Shown here: positions 1-8,609 of the stretch, piece after piece
Layout: the number at the start of each line of letters is the position of its first letter
Numbering within the stretch: the first letter of the stretch is position 1
NCBI GenBank assembly: GCA_030832825.1
Contig: JAURIJ010000023.1
Span: 1-45,548 of the forward strand
Direction: 5' to 3'
DNA from: Gammaproteobacteria bacterium
GTDB taxonomy: Bacteria; Pseudomonadota; Gammaproteobacteria; Pseudomonadales; Pseudohongiellaceae
DNA: 45,548 nt
The notes under the pieces: generated by a model
What the model was told of the DNA's origin: nothing
Databases searched by the model: none
What the model saw: the letters and a program-made list of their open reading frames with translations, nothing else
Translations under genes and position numbers: made by a program

Positions 1-144
1 CCCGATGCTCAGCTCGCGCTGCTCGGAAATGAAGCTCAGTTCACGCTGGCCGGTGACCGGGTTCACCGCGCAGCCGGCCAGCAGGAAGGCGCTGAGCACG
101 AGGGCAGTGGTCTTGAACAGGGGCGAATCGGGGGCGGTCAGCAT
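1..144 (-). CDS. M48-family metallopeptidase lipoprotein, 5' end only
   Basis: Only the first 48 codons lie in the window; the gene runs off the left edge. The translation has a hydrophobic signal with a lipobox ending F-L-L-A-G-C, followed by NPVTGQRELSFISEQRELSI. That stretch is characteristic of the mature N-terminus of periplasmic M48 (Ste24/LoiP/BepA-like) zinc metallopeptidase lipoproteins. The HExxH catalytic site would lie outside the window, so activity cannot be judged. The single ATG, reading from 144 leftwards, gives a signal peptide of normal length. It is divergent from tag, with about 147 bp between the two starts. Family assignment rests on the N-terminal signature alone. Confidence 0.75.
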   Translation of the reverse strand, partial: MLTAPDSPLFKTTALVLSAFLLAGCAVNPVTGQRELSFISEQRELSIG

Positions 145-291
145 GATGAACTCTCGTGTGGAAACAACGGCCGGGTCGGGGCGATTCTATGCCGGCACCC
201 CGCGCCACGGCCAGTGGCCGAGGCGGCAAGCCGCGCAGCAAACTTTCGCGCTATGCTTGGGCCACGAATCCCTCTTTCAAGGAAGACTGCC

Positions 292-852
292 ATGACGACA
301 CGCTGCGCCTGGTGCGGGACCGACCCGCTGTATGTGGCCTATCACGACACGGAATGGGGCGTGCCCGTGCACGACGACCAGACGCTGTTCGAGTTTCTCT
401 CCCTGGAATGCCAGCAGGCCGGGCTGAGCTGGATCACGGTGCTGCGCAAGCGCGAGCACTATCGCCGCGCCTTCTTCGACTTCGACCCGGTGCGGGTGGC
501 CGCCATGACGGATGCCGAGATCGAGGAACGCCTGCAGGACACGGGCCTGATCCGCAATCGCCTCAAGCTCTACTCCATGCGCAGCAATGCCCAGGCGTTT
601 CTGCAGGTGCAGCGCGAGTTCGGCAGTTTCGATGCCTACATCTGGGGCTTCACCGGGGGCAAGGTGCTCGATGGTCGACGGGCCAGTCTGCGCGACCTGC
701 CGGCCACCTCGCCGGAAAGCGACGCGCTGTCGAAGGACTTGAAGAAACGCGGCTTCAAGTTCGTGGGCTCCACCATCTGCTACGCGCACATGCAGGCCAC
801 AGGCATGGTCAACGACCACGTGCAGGAATGCTTTCGTCACCGGGAAGTGTGA
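292..852 (+). CDS. tag: DNA-3-methyladenine glycosylase I
   Basis: This 186-residue protein is full length for the Tag family, which excises 3-methyladenine from alkylated DNA in base-excision repair. It starts MTTRCAWCGTDPLYVAYHDT and carries the family's zinc-snap ligands: Cys5 and His18 near the N-terminus, and the His and Cys of the C-terminal V-N-D-H-V-Q-E-C motif. The E-W-G-V-P region and the L-E-C-Q-Q-A-G-L-S-W segment, with the conserved catalytic-pocket Glu, are also present. The ATG at 292 is preceded by AAGGAAG. Upstream in-frame codons only add a low-complexity Arg/Ala stretch. The gene stands alone and converges on the membrane protein gene that ends at 859. Confidence 0.95.
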   Translation: MTTRCAWCGTDPLYVAYHDTEWGVPVHDDQTLFEFLSLECQQAGLSWITVLRKREHYRRAFFDFDPVRVAAMTDAEIEERLQDTGLIRNRLKLYSMRSNAQAFLQVQREFGSFDAYIWGFTGGKVLDGRRASLRDLPATSPESDALSKDLKKRGFKFVGSTICYAHMQATGMVNDHVQECFRHREV

Positions 853-858
853 ACGCTT

Positions 859-1428
859 TTACAGCGCGCGCACGTTCAGTGTGTAGCTCGAAACCACGAT
901 CAGCACCAGATTGAACACCAGCACGGCCACGTGCACGCCGCGCCGCCGGGTGAAGAACAGGGGAATGAACGACACGGCGAGAAGGGCCGGGCCCACGACG
1001 CGGGAAGCCCAGGTCTCGCGGAAGTCGGGCAGCAGGCTGTCGGTGAGCAACGACAGCAGGAAGAACACCAGCACCATGGGGAAGAACCAGTCCTTGATGC
1101 GGAAGTAGTGCTCTTCCAGGTTGGTCAGCTGGCCTTCGCGCAGCTCGGGCGTGATCACGAAACTGAGCAGCACCAGCACCACGGGGGCGCTCAGCCCCAG
1201 CAGCATCTGCCCCACCGAGCGCAGGTCCACGCCGTACTGGTATTCCCAGAAACCCAGGTAGTGGAAGGTGATGACCACCAGCAGCCAGAACGACCAGCCC
1301 AGCACGAACAGCGGACGCTGCACCTGCGGCCAGCTGCGGATGAGCCGGCCCCAGCCCATCATGAGTTCGGCCAGGGCAAACGCCACCACCACGGACACGA
1401 ACATCATGATGAATTCGAACTTGGACAT
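859..1428 (-). CDS. Polytopic membrane protein of unknown function
   Basis: A 189-residue protein with about five to six hydrophobic segments: near residues 5-25, 40-60, 75-95, 115-130, 145-160 and 168-185. Short charged loops separate them, so it is an inner-membrane protein. I do not recognise a catalytic motif. The N-terminus (MSKFEFIMMFVSVVVAFALA) has a negatively charged residue embedded in the first helix. It begins 21 bp after the stop of the receiver-like gene 1450-1938 on the same strand, so the two are probably cotranscribed. A link to signal transduction would be a guess from position only. Confidence 0.7.
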   Translation of the reverse strand: MSKFEFIMMFVSVVVAFALAELMMGWGRLIRSWPQVQRPLFVLGWSFWLLVVITFHYLGFWEYQYGVDLRSVGQMLLGLSAPVVLVLLSFVITPELREGQLTNLEEHYFRIKDWFFPMVLVFFLLSLLTDSLLPDFRETWASRVVGPALLAVSFIPLFFTRRRGVHVAVLVFNLVLIVVSSYTLNVRAL

Positions 1429-1449
1429 GGGTGGCTGGCCTGGACTGTC

Positions 1450-1938
1450 TCAGTCCTGTTGCGACTGGGCGAGGAAGAGGCGCAGGGCCTCGCGGTTGAG
1501 ATCCTCCGCCTGCTTGTCGAACACGATGCGGTGCAGGGTGGGGACCAGGGCCTCGCGGAAACTGTCCTTGTGCAGGTACGCACAGACGCCGCCATCGGCA
1601 GGCTCCAGCGCGCGGCGCTTGAGGTCCTCGCGGTGATCCTCCGTGACCATCACCACCGGCGTGCGCTGGCGCAGCGGGCTGCGCCGCTCGATGTCCCGCA
1701 GCAGGTAGAGGAACTGGTCACGCGGCTTCTTGTAGTTGTTCCAGCCGGTGATGATGCAGGACAGCTTGTTGGTCAGCAGGCCGAAGCAGCGGTCGTACTG
1801 GCGCACGGCGTCCAGGGCATTGGCTTCGTTGTAGGTGTTGATGCTGGTGTACTGGCCTGTGGCGCCAATCTCGGCGGCAATCTCGTCCACCAGTCGGTTG
1901 TCCAGATCGTAGATCAGGATGACGGGCTTGAAACTCAT
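1450..1938 (-). CDS. Receiver-like protein apparently lacking the phospho-acceptor Asp
   Basis: A 162-residue single-domain protein with a CheY-like outline. It has an N-terminal beta strand with acidic pocket residues (V-I-L-I-Y-D-L-D-N), a P-V-V-M-V-T-E strand in the position of beta-4, and C-A-Y-L-H-K-D-S where the conserved Lys of beta-5 belongs. At the strand that normally carries the phosphorylated Asp, the sequence reads S-C-I-I-T-G-W-N-N, with no Asp. It may therefore be a pseudo-receiver controlled by protein contact rather than phosphorylation. This is inference from reading the pattern, not an alignment. A GAGG-rich stretch precedes the ATG. It is upstream of, and probably cotranscribed with, the membrane protein 859-1428. 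Confidence 0.65.
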   Translation of the reverse strand: MSFKPVILIYDLDNRLVDEIAAEIGATGQYTSINTYNEANALDAVRQYDRCFGLLTNKLSCIITGWNNYKKPRDQFLYLLRDIERRSPLRQRTPVVMVTEDHREDLKRRALEPADGGVCAYLHKDSFREALVPTLHRIVFDKQAEDLNREALRLFLAQSQQD

Positions 1939-1974
1939 TCCTCAACCTCTTCTTGTTCTTCTCGCCTGCGGCGC

Positions 1975-2073
1975 TCAGCGCAGCAGCTGGCCGCCATCCA
2001 CGCCAACAGTCGTGCCGGTAGCATAGCCATTGTGCATCAGGTAAAGCAACGCGGCAGCCGCGAAGGGCGGCAA
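1975..2073 (-). pseudogene. Orphan C-terminal fragment of a short-chain dehydrogenase gene
   Basis: Reading leftwards, the last about 33 codons before the TGA at 1975-1977 give PPFAAAALLYLMHNGYATG, then T-T-V-G-V-D-G-G-Q-L-L-R. This is the classical C-terminal end of a short-chain dehydrogenase/reductase (helix, small-residue turn, T-G-x-x-x-x-V-D-G-G). Upstream of position 2073 the same frame no longer resembles the family, and there is no Rossmann fold, Y-x-x-x-K or start codon. The rest of the gene is therefore gone. The fragment sits just upstream of the start of the receiver-like gene and is presumably a deletion scar. Confidence 0.6.
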
Positions 2074-2201
2074 TGGTAGCACACAAAACGCAGCCCCCTG
2101 CACGGCTGTGGCCTGACGCCCGTCATTTTCGCCGGGCAGGCTTTACGCTCACAGCCGAAGCTGGCATGGTAAGCGGGCATCAGCAATCACAGGAGAACTC
2201 C

Positions 2202-2519
2202 ATGCGCACAATCCTTCTGGCACTTGTCATTGGCGGCACCTTGAGCGCCTGCGGCAACTGGGTCAACCTGACCGCAGCCGGCCGCCTGGTCACTGTCGCC
2301 ACGCCGACGGAAGTCGCCAGTTGTCGCCGTATAGGCACCAGCACCTCCAACGCGCTGAGCGAGATCGTGTTCGTGGAACGCGGCTCCGCCAAGCTGCAGG
2401 CCGAGTTGATCGACCTCGCCCGCAATGAAGCGGCCGACATGGGCGGCAACCGCATCGTCGTGGAGTCCCCCATCACCGAGGGTCGCCAGAGCTTCGGCGT
2501 GTACAGCTGCGCCAACTGA
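2202..2519 (+). CDS. Small lipoprotein, DUF4156-like
   Basis: A 105-residue protein with a lipoprotein signal (MRTILLALVIGGTLSACGNW; lipobox L-S-A-C, Cys17). The mature part resembles the DUF4156/RcsF-like group: V-A-S-C-R-R-I-G-T-S, then A-R-N-E-A-A-D-M-G-G-N-R-I-V-V, and a final G-V-Y-S-C-A-N. Two mature-domain cysteines could form a disulphide. The ATG at 2202 follows an AGGAGAA ribosome site; the longer upstream frame has no signal peptide and is rejected. Small lipoproteins of this kind are typically envelope-associated, but no specific role can be read here. Confidence 0.75.
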   Translation: MRTILLALVIGGTLSACGNWVNLTAAGRLVTVATPTEVASCRRIGTSTSNALSEIVFVERGSAKLQAELIDLARNEAADMGGNRIVVESPITEGRQSFGVYSCAN

Positions 2520-2630
2520 CCGACGAGCGCCGTGCAGGACGCCGGCGCGTATGCACTGCAAGACAACAAGAACAAAGACTCTCCTGTGTGGTGATGTCGC
2601 AGGAAGAATGGAATCTGGAAGCAGGATCAG

Positions 2631-4841
2631 ATGGACAAGACGCTCCTCTCGCTCAGCCGTTTCTTCGCCCTCATTCCCTTGTGGTCTCTCAGGGCCCGCA
2701 CCGTGGTGCTGGCCTTGGTGCTGGGCTTCTCCCTTGTCATGGCGTGGGGAGCCTGGACGCGCACCACGCTCGACATGACCATCGTCAGCTTCATCGACCA
2801 GGACGACCCGGCCATCGCGGCGTTGAATGAGTTCCGCGAGCAGTTCGGCAGCGATGACTCCGTGTTCCTCGTCTATCGCGCCCTGGACGGCGATGTGTTC
2901 TCGGCCCGCTCGCTCCAGGCGGTGCAGCAACTCACGCAGGAACTCGACAACTGGCAGACGCTCGACCCGGCGGCCTACCCGGCCGCGATCGATGGCGAAC
3001 CGGTGGTGCTGGAGGAACTCGGCAAGATCCGCCGTGTGCAGTCGCTCAGTACCGCGCGCGTGAAGAGCGTGGAGGGCGACACCCTGCGTTCCGAGCGCCT
3101 CGTTCCAGAAACCCTGCCCGAATCCGCCGCCGAACTGCAGGCCATTCGCGACCGTGCGCTGGCCGAGGACGACTACCGACTGTTGTTCTACTCCGCCGAT
3201 GGTCGCTATGCCGGCATCCTGATCCAGACCGTCTTCGGCGCCGAGCCCATCGAGGGCTTCACGCCGCAGATCGATGGGGCGGATGTCACGCTCGATCTCA
3301 GCTTCAGCGCCTTCGATACCGACAGTGCCGTGACGCTGGACGTCGACGAGCAGGCTGACGTGCAGGACATCCCGTTCCAGACGGTGGACATGTTCGAGTA
3401 CTGCCGCTTCTTCACCGCCATCCGCGCCGTCTACGGCCAGCACGCCGATGTGCTCGAGTTCCATCCGGTGGGCAACCCGCCCATGAACGATTTCATCAAC
3501 CGCATGCTGCAGCAGATGATGGTGCTGGGCGTCGCCATGGTCGGTGTGTTCGTGGGCCTGCTGTGGGCCTTGTTCCGCTCCTTCAGCGCCGTGGTCTGGC
3601 CGATCCTGACCATCGCCCTGAGCCTGCTGTGGACCTGGGGCGCCACCGCCTGGCTGGGCGTGCCCATGTCCACCATGCTGGTGCTCACCTGCCTGCTGAT
3701 CTTTGCCTGTGGCATTGCCGACTGCGTCCACGTGATGAGTGCGTATTTCGGTTTCCGGCGCGAGGGGCTGGCGCATGCTACCGCTGGCAGGCATTCCCCA
3801 GCGCGGGCAAGGTGCTGTGCGGGGCCGTGCTAGTGCTGGCAGGCTTCCTGGCATTCGGCCTCTCTATCTGGCACTCAGCGGCGTGCTGACGGCGCTGGTG
3901 CTGCGCTGGCAACACACGCTGCTCGAGGCCATTCCGCGAATGGTGGCCCGCAGCCCAGCCACCATCCTGGGCGTGTTCGGCGCCATCCTGCTGCTGTGCG
4001 TCTACGGCACGAGTCAGGTGCGCATCGACAGCAACATCGCCGAGCTGACGCGCGAAGGCAGCGAGATGCGCGTGGCCTATGCCGTGGTGGACGAGCACAT
4101 GGCAGGGGCGCAGAGCATGGAGATCATGATCGATACCGGCGTGAGCGACGGCCTGCTCAACCCAGCCTTGCTGCAGGCAGTCGACACCCTGCAGACGCGC
4201 ATCGAGACCGAGTACGCAGGCGAGATCTCGCGCACCTGGTCCCTGGCCGACATCGTCAAGGACACCAACCAGATCATGAATGCGGATGACCCGGCCTTCT
4301 ACCGGCTGCCAGACTCCGAGGCGATGATTTCCCAGCTGCTCTACCTCTTCAACAGCGCCAACCCGGATGATCGTCGTGCGCTGGTATCTGACGACTACAG
4401 CCGCTCACACATCACTCTCAATGCCTATAACGCTGGCTCTTACCAGTACCAGCAGTTCTTCGAGGAGCTGGGCGTGTTGATCGACGAAGTCTTCGCGCCG
4501 CTGCGGCAGGACTTCCCGGAACTGGAGGCGCGCATGACGGGCTCGATCCCGCTGATGATGCGCGCCACCGACGAGATCGCCCAGTCGCAGTACAGCAGCT
4601 TCGCGCTGGCACTGCACAGCACGTGGGCGCAGCCGTGATCTTCACCACGATGGTGCTGGGCCTGGGCTTCGCGATCATGGGGTTCTCGGACTATCTGGGC
4701 ATCGCCAGGATCGGCATTTTCGGCTCATTGGCCATCTTCGTCGCCCTCCTCTGAGACCTGTTCCTGATCCCAGCCCTGCTGCACGTGTTCAAGCCCGACT
4801 TCGGCGTCAAGGATGTGCAGCGCACCTTCGCCCTGGAATAG
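2631..4841 (+). pseudogene. RND/MMPL-family exporter, degraded by frameshifts, a deletion and a stop
   Basis: The frame opening at ATG 2631 gives an MMPL/RND exporter N-half: a first membrane helix near residue 25, a large periplasmic loop, then V-F-V-G-L-L-W-A-L-F-R-S-F and C-G-I-A-D-C-V-H-V-M-S. Homology then moves to another frame around 3760-3890 and continues to about 4615 (second periplasmic loop, D-S-N-I-A-E-L-T). It returns to the first frame near 4623 with V-G-A-A-V-I-F-T-T-M-V-L-G-L-G-F. The RND C-half normally has several more helices between F-A-L-A-L and V-G-A-A, so roughly 100 residues are missing there. A TGA at 4752-4754 interrupts the last helix before the terminal TAG at 4839. 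The locus cannot make a working exporter. Confidence 0.88.
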
Positions 4842-4864
4842 ACTGACCCAAGGAGGATACCGGC

Positions 4865-5768
4865 ATGACGCCCGTACCGCGCCAGCGTTACCCACTGCCT
4901 CGCCGCCTGCAGGGCTGCCTCATCGCGCTCTGTCTGAGCCTCATGGCCCCTCTGGTCACGGCCCAGGAGTCAGCGCGCGAGATACTCGAGAAAGTCGAGG
5001 ACGCCCTGCGCAGCACCACTGACTCGGCCTTCAACCGCATCCAGCTCTCCAGCTGCCGGTTCGGCATCCGCGACAACCAGATCACCTGTGCCGAGCGCGC
5101 GCGCATCAAGGCGCTGGAATCGGTCGGCGTGAATTTCGGCCCGGACAAGAAAGACACCCGCTCCGTGGCCATCGTGCTGGAGCCGCCGGCCGAGCGCGGC
5201 ATCGGCATGCTCAGCGTCACCTATGATGATCCGACGGTGGACAACGAGACCTGGCTGTATCTCTCCGCACTCGGCACGGTGAAGCGCATTGCCAGCGGCA
5301 GCGCCGAGGACAGCGAGCCCGCCGCCCTTTTCGGGTCGGAGTTCACCACCGAGGACCAGGACACCGGCAAGCTCGACGAATACACCCTGAGCATTCTGGA
5401 ACAGACCACCGAGGCGGGCCGCGAGGTATGGAAGATCGAATCCATTCACAACGCTTAACGCGCGCGCAACACCCGCTACGCCCGCATCGTGCAGTACGTC
5501 GACAAGGAGCGCTATGTGACGCTGCGCTCGGACATGTACGACGAGCCCGGGCGCGAGGCTGGCCTTGCGCGTCGAGCAGGTGAACGGAGTCTGGGTGGCA
5601 CGCTCGCTCAGCATGATGAATCTGGTGAGCAACCGGCTCTCCAATCTGGCGATCCTGGAGATCAACACCGGTCTCGAGGTGCCCGAGGACTTCCTCAGCC
5701 AGCGCACCCTGACCGACGTGGCCTTCCGCGAGGCCGAACTGCAGAAACTGCGGGCACAAATTGACTGA
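4865..5768 (+). pseudogene. LolA-like outer-membrane lipoprotein-sorting protein, broken
   Basis: It opens with a good AAGGAGGA site and a signal peptide ending L-V-T-A-Q. A LolA-like sandwich follows, of the type usually encoded beside RND exporters (pfam17131-like): W-L-Y-L-S-A-L-G-T-V-K-R-I-A-S and F-G-S-E-F-T-T-E-D. The frame is stopped by TAA at 5456-5458 in the middle of the protein. Downstream codons continue the same homology (T-R-Y-A-R-I-V-Q-Y-V-D). A frameshift near 5555-5565 then moves the rest (L-R-V-E-Q-V-N-G-V-W) into another frame, which ends at the TGA at 5766. Two independent lesions make this a clear pseudogene, decaying along with the upstream RND gene. Confidence 0.85.
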
Positions 5769-6375
5769 GCGCGCACGCGTTCTGCTCTGCGCAGCGCTCC
5801 TAGTGCCCTGCCACACGGCGCTGGCCCAGGACTTCTCGCTGGACAATCTCAGCTTCGACGGCGCCGCCTTCGATGGGCCTGGCGAAGACCTCTTCGCCGG
5901 CAATGATGAAAACCACCCCGCCTGGCTGCAACCCTTCACCTTCCGCCTGAGCCAGCAACTGCTGGCACAGATCAATTCGCACACCAGCGACCTGCCGGGC
6001 GGTCTTGCCTTGCCCCGCAGCGCCGCCACCGAGAACAGCCGGCTGAGCCTGATCGTCGGGGTCTCAGCACAGACGGTGCTGCTGCAGTCCGAGGTGCTGA
6101 AGGCGGGAGAGCGCCTGACGGGGGATGAGGTGAGTGGCAATGCCCTGTTGCGCTATGCCAACAGCATGAGGAACGGGGATCTGCTGCTGGCCGTGACCCT
6201 GCAGAGTGCGCTGGATGCAGGCTCCGTACTGGGCAGCGTGGCACTGACGCACACGCTGAGCAACCACCTCACGCTGCTGACCCAGGTGATCGCCACCCGG
6301 GCCGATGAGGATGCCGCCTTTGCCACGCTGGATGAGGACGTGCGCGCCGGCCTCACCCTGACCTGGGCCTTCTGA
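5761..6375 (+). CDS. Porin-like outer-membrane protein, probably internally deleted
   Basis: An open frame of 204 codons starts at a TTG overlapping the end of the LolA-like gene. It has a signal peptide ending H-T-A-L-A-Q, an N-terminal stretch rich in Asp/Gly, then alternating amphipathic strands, and ends on an aromatic residue (L-T-L-T-W-A-F) as beta-barrels do. In cassettes of RND exporter + LolA-like protein, the third gene usually encodes a porin of 400 or more residues. This one is about half that length, and the join near residues 90-105 looks abrupt. I infer an in-frame internal deletion, so it may be non-functional. Exact family not established. Confidence 0.5.
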   Translation: MTERARVLLCAALLVPCHTALAQDFSLDNLSFDGAAFDGPGEDLFAGNDENHPAWLQPFTFRLSQQLLAQINSHTSDLPGGLALPRSAATENSRLSLIVGVSAQTVLLQSEVLKAGERLTGDEVSGNALLRYANSMRNGDLLLAVTLQSALDAGSVLGSVALTHTLSNHLTLLTQVIATRADEDAAFATLDEDVRAGLTLTWAF

Positions 6376-6400
6376 TCCACGCGCGTTTCAGCGCGCCCGG

Positions 6401-7645
6401 TCAATAACGATTGGGGCCGTCGAAGACGTCACGATCGAATTCGTTCTCCCAGTTGGCGACCACCGTGGCCACCGCCATGTCGCCCGTCACGTTGACGCAG
6501 GTGCGCGCCATGTCCAGGGGGCGGTCGAACGGCAGGATGAACCCCACCACCACCGCAATCTGTTCGGGCGACATGCCCACGGCGCTCATGACCACCGACA
6601 TCAGGAACAGCGAGGCGCCCGGCACGGCGGCCGTGCCCACGGACACCAGCGTGGTGGCGCCAATCACGATCAGGTAGTCGGCGAAGGCCAGCGGGATGCC
6701 AAAGGCCTGCGCGGCGAACAGGGTCACGATGCCCACATAGAGCGCAGTGCCATCCATGTTGATGGTGGCCCCCAGCGGAATCACCGTGGTGGCGACAACG
6801 GGACGGATGCCCAGATTGCGCTCGGCCACGGACAGCGTGACCGGCATGGTGGCGGAACTGGACGAGGTGGAGAATGCCACCAGCATCGCATCACGCGCTC
6901 CGCGAAAGAAATTGGCCGGGCTCAGGCGAAGCAGGAACTTCATCATGGAGCCATAGACGAGCAAGGCATGCAGGATGCAGCCGAGGAACACCGCGATGGC
7001 CAGCCGCACGACATCCAGCAGGGCCAGCACGCCCTGGGTGCCGGAGACCCAGGCGATCAGGGCAAAAACTCCGAACGGCGCCACTTCCATCACCCAGCTG
7101 GTGATCTTCAACATGATCTCCGAGGCCGCATCCACCACATCCGCGACTGGCTTCGCCTTCTCACCGATGACCAGCCCGGCCACCCCCAGCAGCAAGGCAA
7201 AGAAGATCACGGCAAGCACATTGCCCTCGGCCAGCGAGGCGATCGGATTGCGTGGCACGATGCTCATGAGGCGCTCAGAGAGCGGAATGGTTTCCTGCAG
7301 GGTGCCAGGCACCGCAAGAGAGAGATCGACGCCGTCGCCGGGCCGCAGCACGAGCGCCAGCGCAATGCCGATACAGATGGCGATAAGGGTGGTGAGCATG
7401 TAGAGCGCGAGCGTCTTGACCCCAAGCGAGCCGAGCTTCTGCGGGTCACCCATGGCCATGACGCCGGACACCAGCGTGAAGAAGACCAGGGGCACCACCA
7501 CCATGCCGATGAGGCGCACGAAGAGATCGCCTATCCAGCGGATCGACGCCGCGCCCTCTCCCCACAGACTGCCGACCACCACGCCCAGCACCAGGGCCAG
7601 CAGAATGCGTTTCCACAATGCGATCTCGAACCACGTGCGCAGCAT
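6401..7645 (-). CDS. Dicarboxylate/amino acid:cation symporter (DAACS family)
   Basis: A 414-residue inner-membrane symporter of the GltP/DctA type, taking up acidic amino acids or C4-dicarboxylates with H+ or Na+. Signatures in order: the serine-rich hairpin-1 tip (F-S-T-S-S-S-S-A-T-M-P-V-T), the N-M-D-G-T-A-L-Y motif of TM7, the hairpin-2 P-G-A-S-L-F, and D-R-P-L-D-M-A-R-T-C-V-N-V-T-G-D of TM8. The last contains the substrate-binding Asp/Arg region. The start at 7645 (MLRTWFEIALWKRIL) has a GAGGGGGAG ribosome site; the frame extends 17 codons further up without one. Whether it prefers glutamate/aspartate or dicarboxylates cannot be decided by eye. No cotranscribed partner. Confidence 0.92.
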   Translation of the reverse strand: MLRTWFEIALWKRILLALVLGVVVGSLWGEGAASIRWIGDLFVRLIGMVVVPLVFFTLVSGVMAMGDPQKLGSLGVKTLALYMLTTLIAICIGIALALVLRPGDGVDLSLAVPGTLQETIPLSERLMSIVPRNPIASLAEGNVLAVIFFALLLGVAGLVIGEKAKPVADVVDAASEIMLKITSWVMEVAPFGVFALIAWVSGTQGVLALLDVVRLAIAVFLGCILHALLVYGSMMKFLLRLSPANFFRGARDAMLVAFSTSSSSATMPVTLSVAERNLGIRPVVATTVIPLGATINMDGTALYVGIVTLFAAQAFGIPLAFADYLIVIGATTLVSVGTAAVPGASLFLMSVVMSAVGMSPEQIAVVVGFILPFDRPLDMARTCVNVTGDMAVATVVANWENEFDRDVFDGPNRY

Positions 7646-7795
7646 GAACTCCCCCTCGGATACATCCATTTGCCCCTTGATTCCGTACCAAGGCACTGGC
7701 GTTCGAGCCTACAGAAAAAGCACCTGCAGTGCCAACGCTTTCCCGGGATGTGCGACAATGCGCGCCCGCCACTTACCGCACACGAAGAGTCAACA

Positions 7796-8551
7796 ATGTC
7801 CGAGCAGATCACCCGGTGGATAGAAGGCAGTGTGGCCAGCAACACCCACTGGACGCCCAACCTGTTTTCCCTGCGCATTGACGCCGATGTCGCCCCCTTC
7901 AAGGCAGGTCAGTACACAGCGCTGGCCCTGGACGTCGCTGGCGAACGCGTTGCCCAGCCCTACTCCATCCTCAGCAGTCCGGGCACCTCACCTCTGGAGT
8001 TCTTCTTCCACACCCCGATGGATGGCCAGTTGTCGGCGGCTCTCGGTCGCCTGCAGGAAGGCGACCGCGTCTGGGTGCAGCAGACGCCCGAAGGGCGTTT
8101 CACGCTGGACCAGGTACCGGACGGACAGGACCTCTGGCTGCTGGCTACCGGGACCGGCGTCTCGCCATTCTTGTCGCTGCTGCGTACCCCGCAGCCCTGG
8201 GAGCGTTTCGGCCACATCGTGCTGGTCTATGCGGTGCGGCACTGGCAGGACATCGCCTACCACGCGCTGATCGAGCAACTGCGCACCCGCCACGGCGAGC
8301 GCTTCACTTTCATTCCCGTCGTCAGCCGCGAGAAGGCGAACAACGCGGTGCACGGCCACATACCCGCCAGCATCAGCAGCGGCACGCTCGAGCGTGTGGC
8401 TGACCGCAGCTTTGCGCCGGAGCGTTCGCGCTTCATGCTGTGCGGCAATCCCGGTATGGTGCAGGACGCCCTCGCGGCCCTGCAGCAGCGGGGTTTCGTG
8501 CGCAGCGTCGAGGGCCGCACCGGGCACATCACCCTCGAAGCGTACTGGTAA
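7796..8551 (+). CDS. fpr: Ferredoxin/flavodoxin-NADP(+) reductase
   Basis: A 251-residue FAD protein exchanging electrons between NADPH and ferredoxin or flavodoxin. Visible motifs: F-K-A-G-Q-Y-T-A-L-A-L and R-V-A-Q-P-Y-S-I-L-S-S (the FAD-binding R-x-Y-S type), the G-x-G-x-S/T NADP loop L-A-T-G-T-G-V-S-P-F-L-S, and C-G-N-P-G-M-V. It ends on an aromatic residue, H-I-T-L-E-A-Y-W, as the bacterial Fpr subclass does. The ATG at 7796 sits behind GAAGAG. Upstream in-frame codons are antisense to the symporter gene and are not credible. A single gene, divergent from the symporter and convergent with the receptor pseudogene. Confidence 0.95.
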   Translation: MSEQITRWIEGSVASNTHWTPNLFSLRIDADVAPFKAGQYTALALDVAGERVAQPYSILSSPGTSPLEFFFHTPMDGQLSAALGRLQEGDRVWVQQTPEGRFTLDQVPDGQDLWLLATGTGVSPFLSLLRTPQPWERFGHIVLVYAVRHWQDIAYHALIEQLRTRHGERFTFIPVVSREKANNAVHGHIPASISSGTLERVADRSFAPERSRFMLCGNPGMVQDALAALQQRGFVRSVEGRTGHITLEAYW

Positions 8552-8552
8552 A

Positions 8553-8582
8553 AAAGGGGTCCTCGGCTTCGCAGCCAAGGAC
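8553..8582 (-). terminator. Intrinsic terminator for the receptor pseudogene
   Basis: GGGTCCTCGGCT pairs with AGCCAAGGACCC around a TCGC loop, a 12-bp stem with one mismatch. Read on the minus strand, the hairpin is followed by a run of six T. It therefore ends minus-strand transcription coming from the receptor gene at 8610. It may also slow transcription out of fpr. Confidence 0.75.
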
Positions 8583-8609
8583 CCAAACTTCACTCATGAC
8601 CGAAACGGA

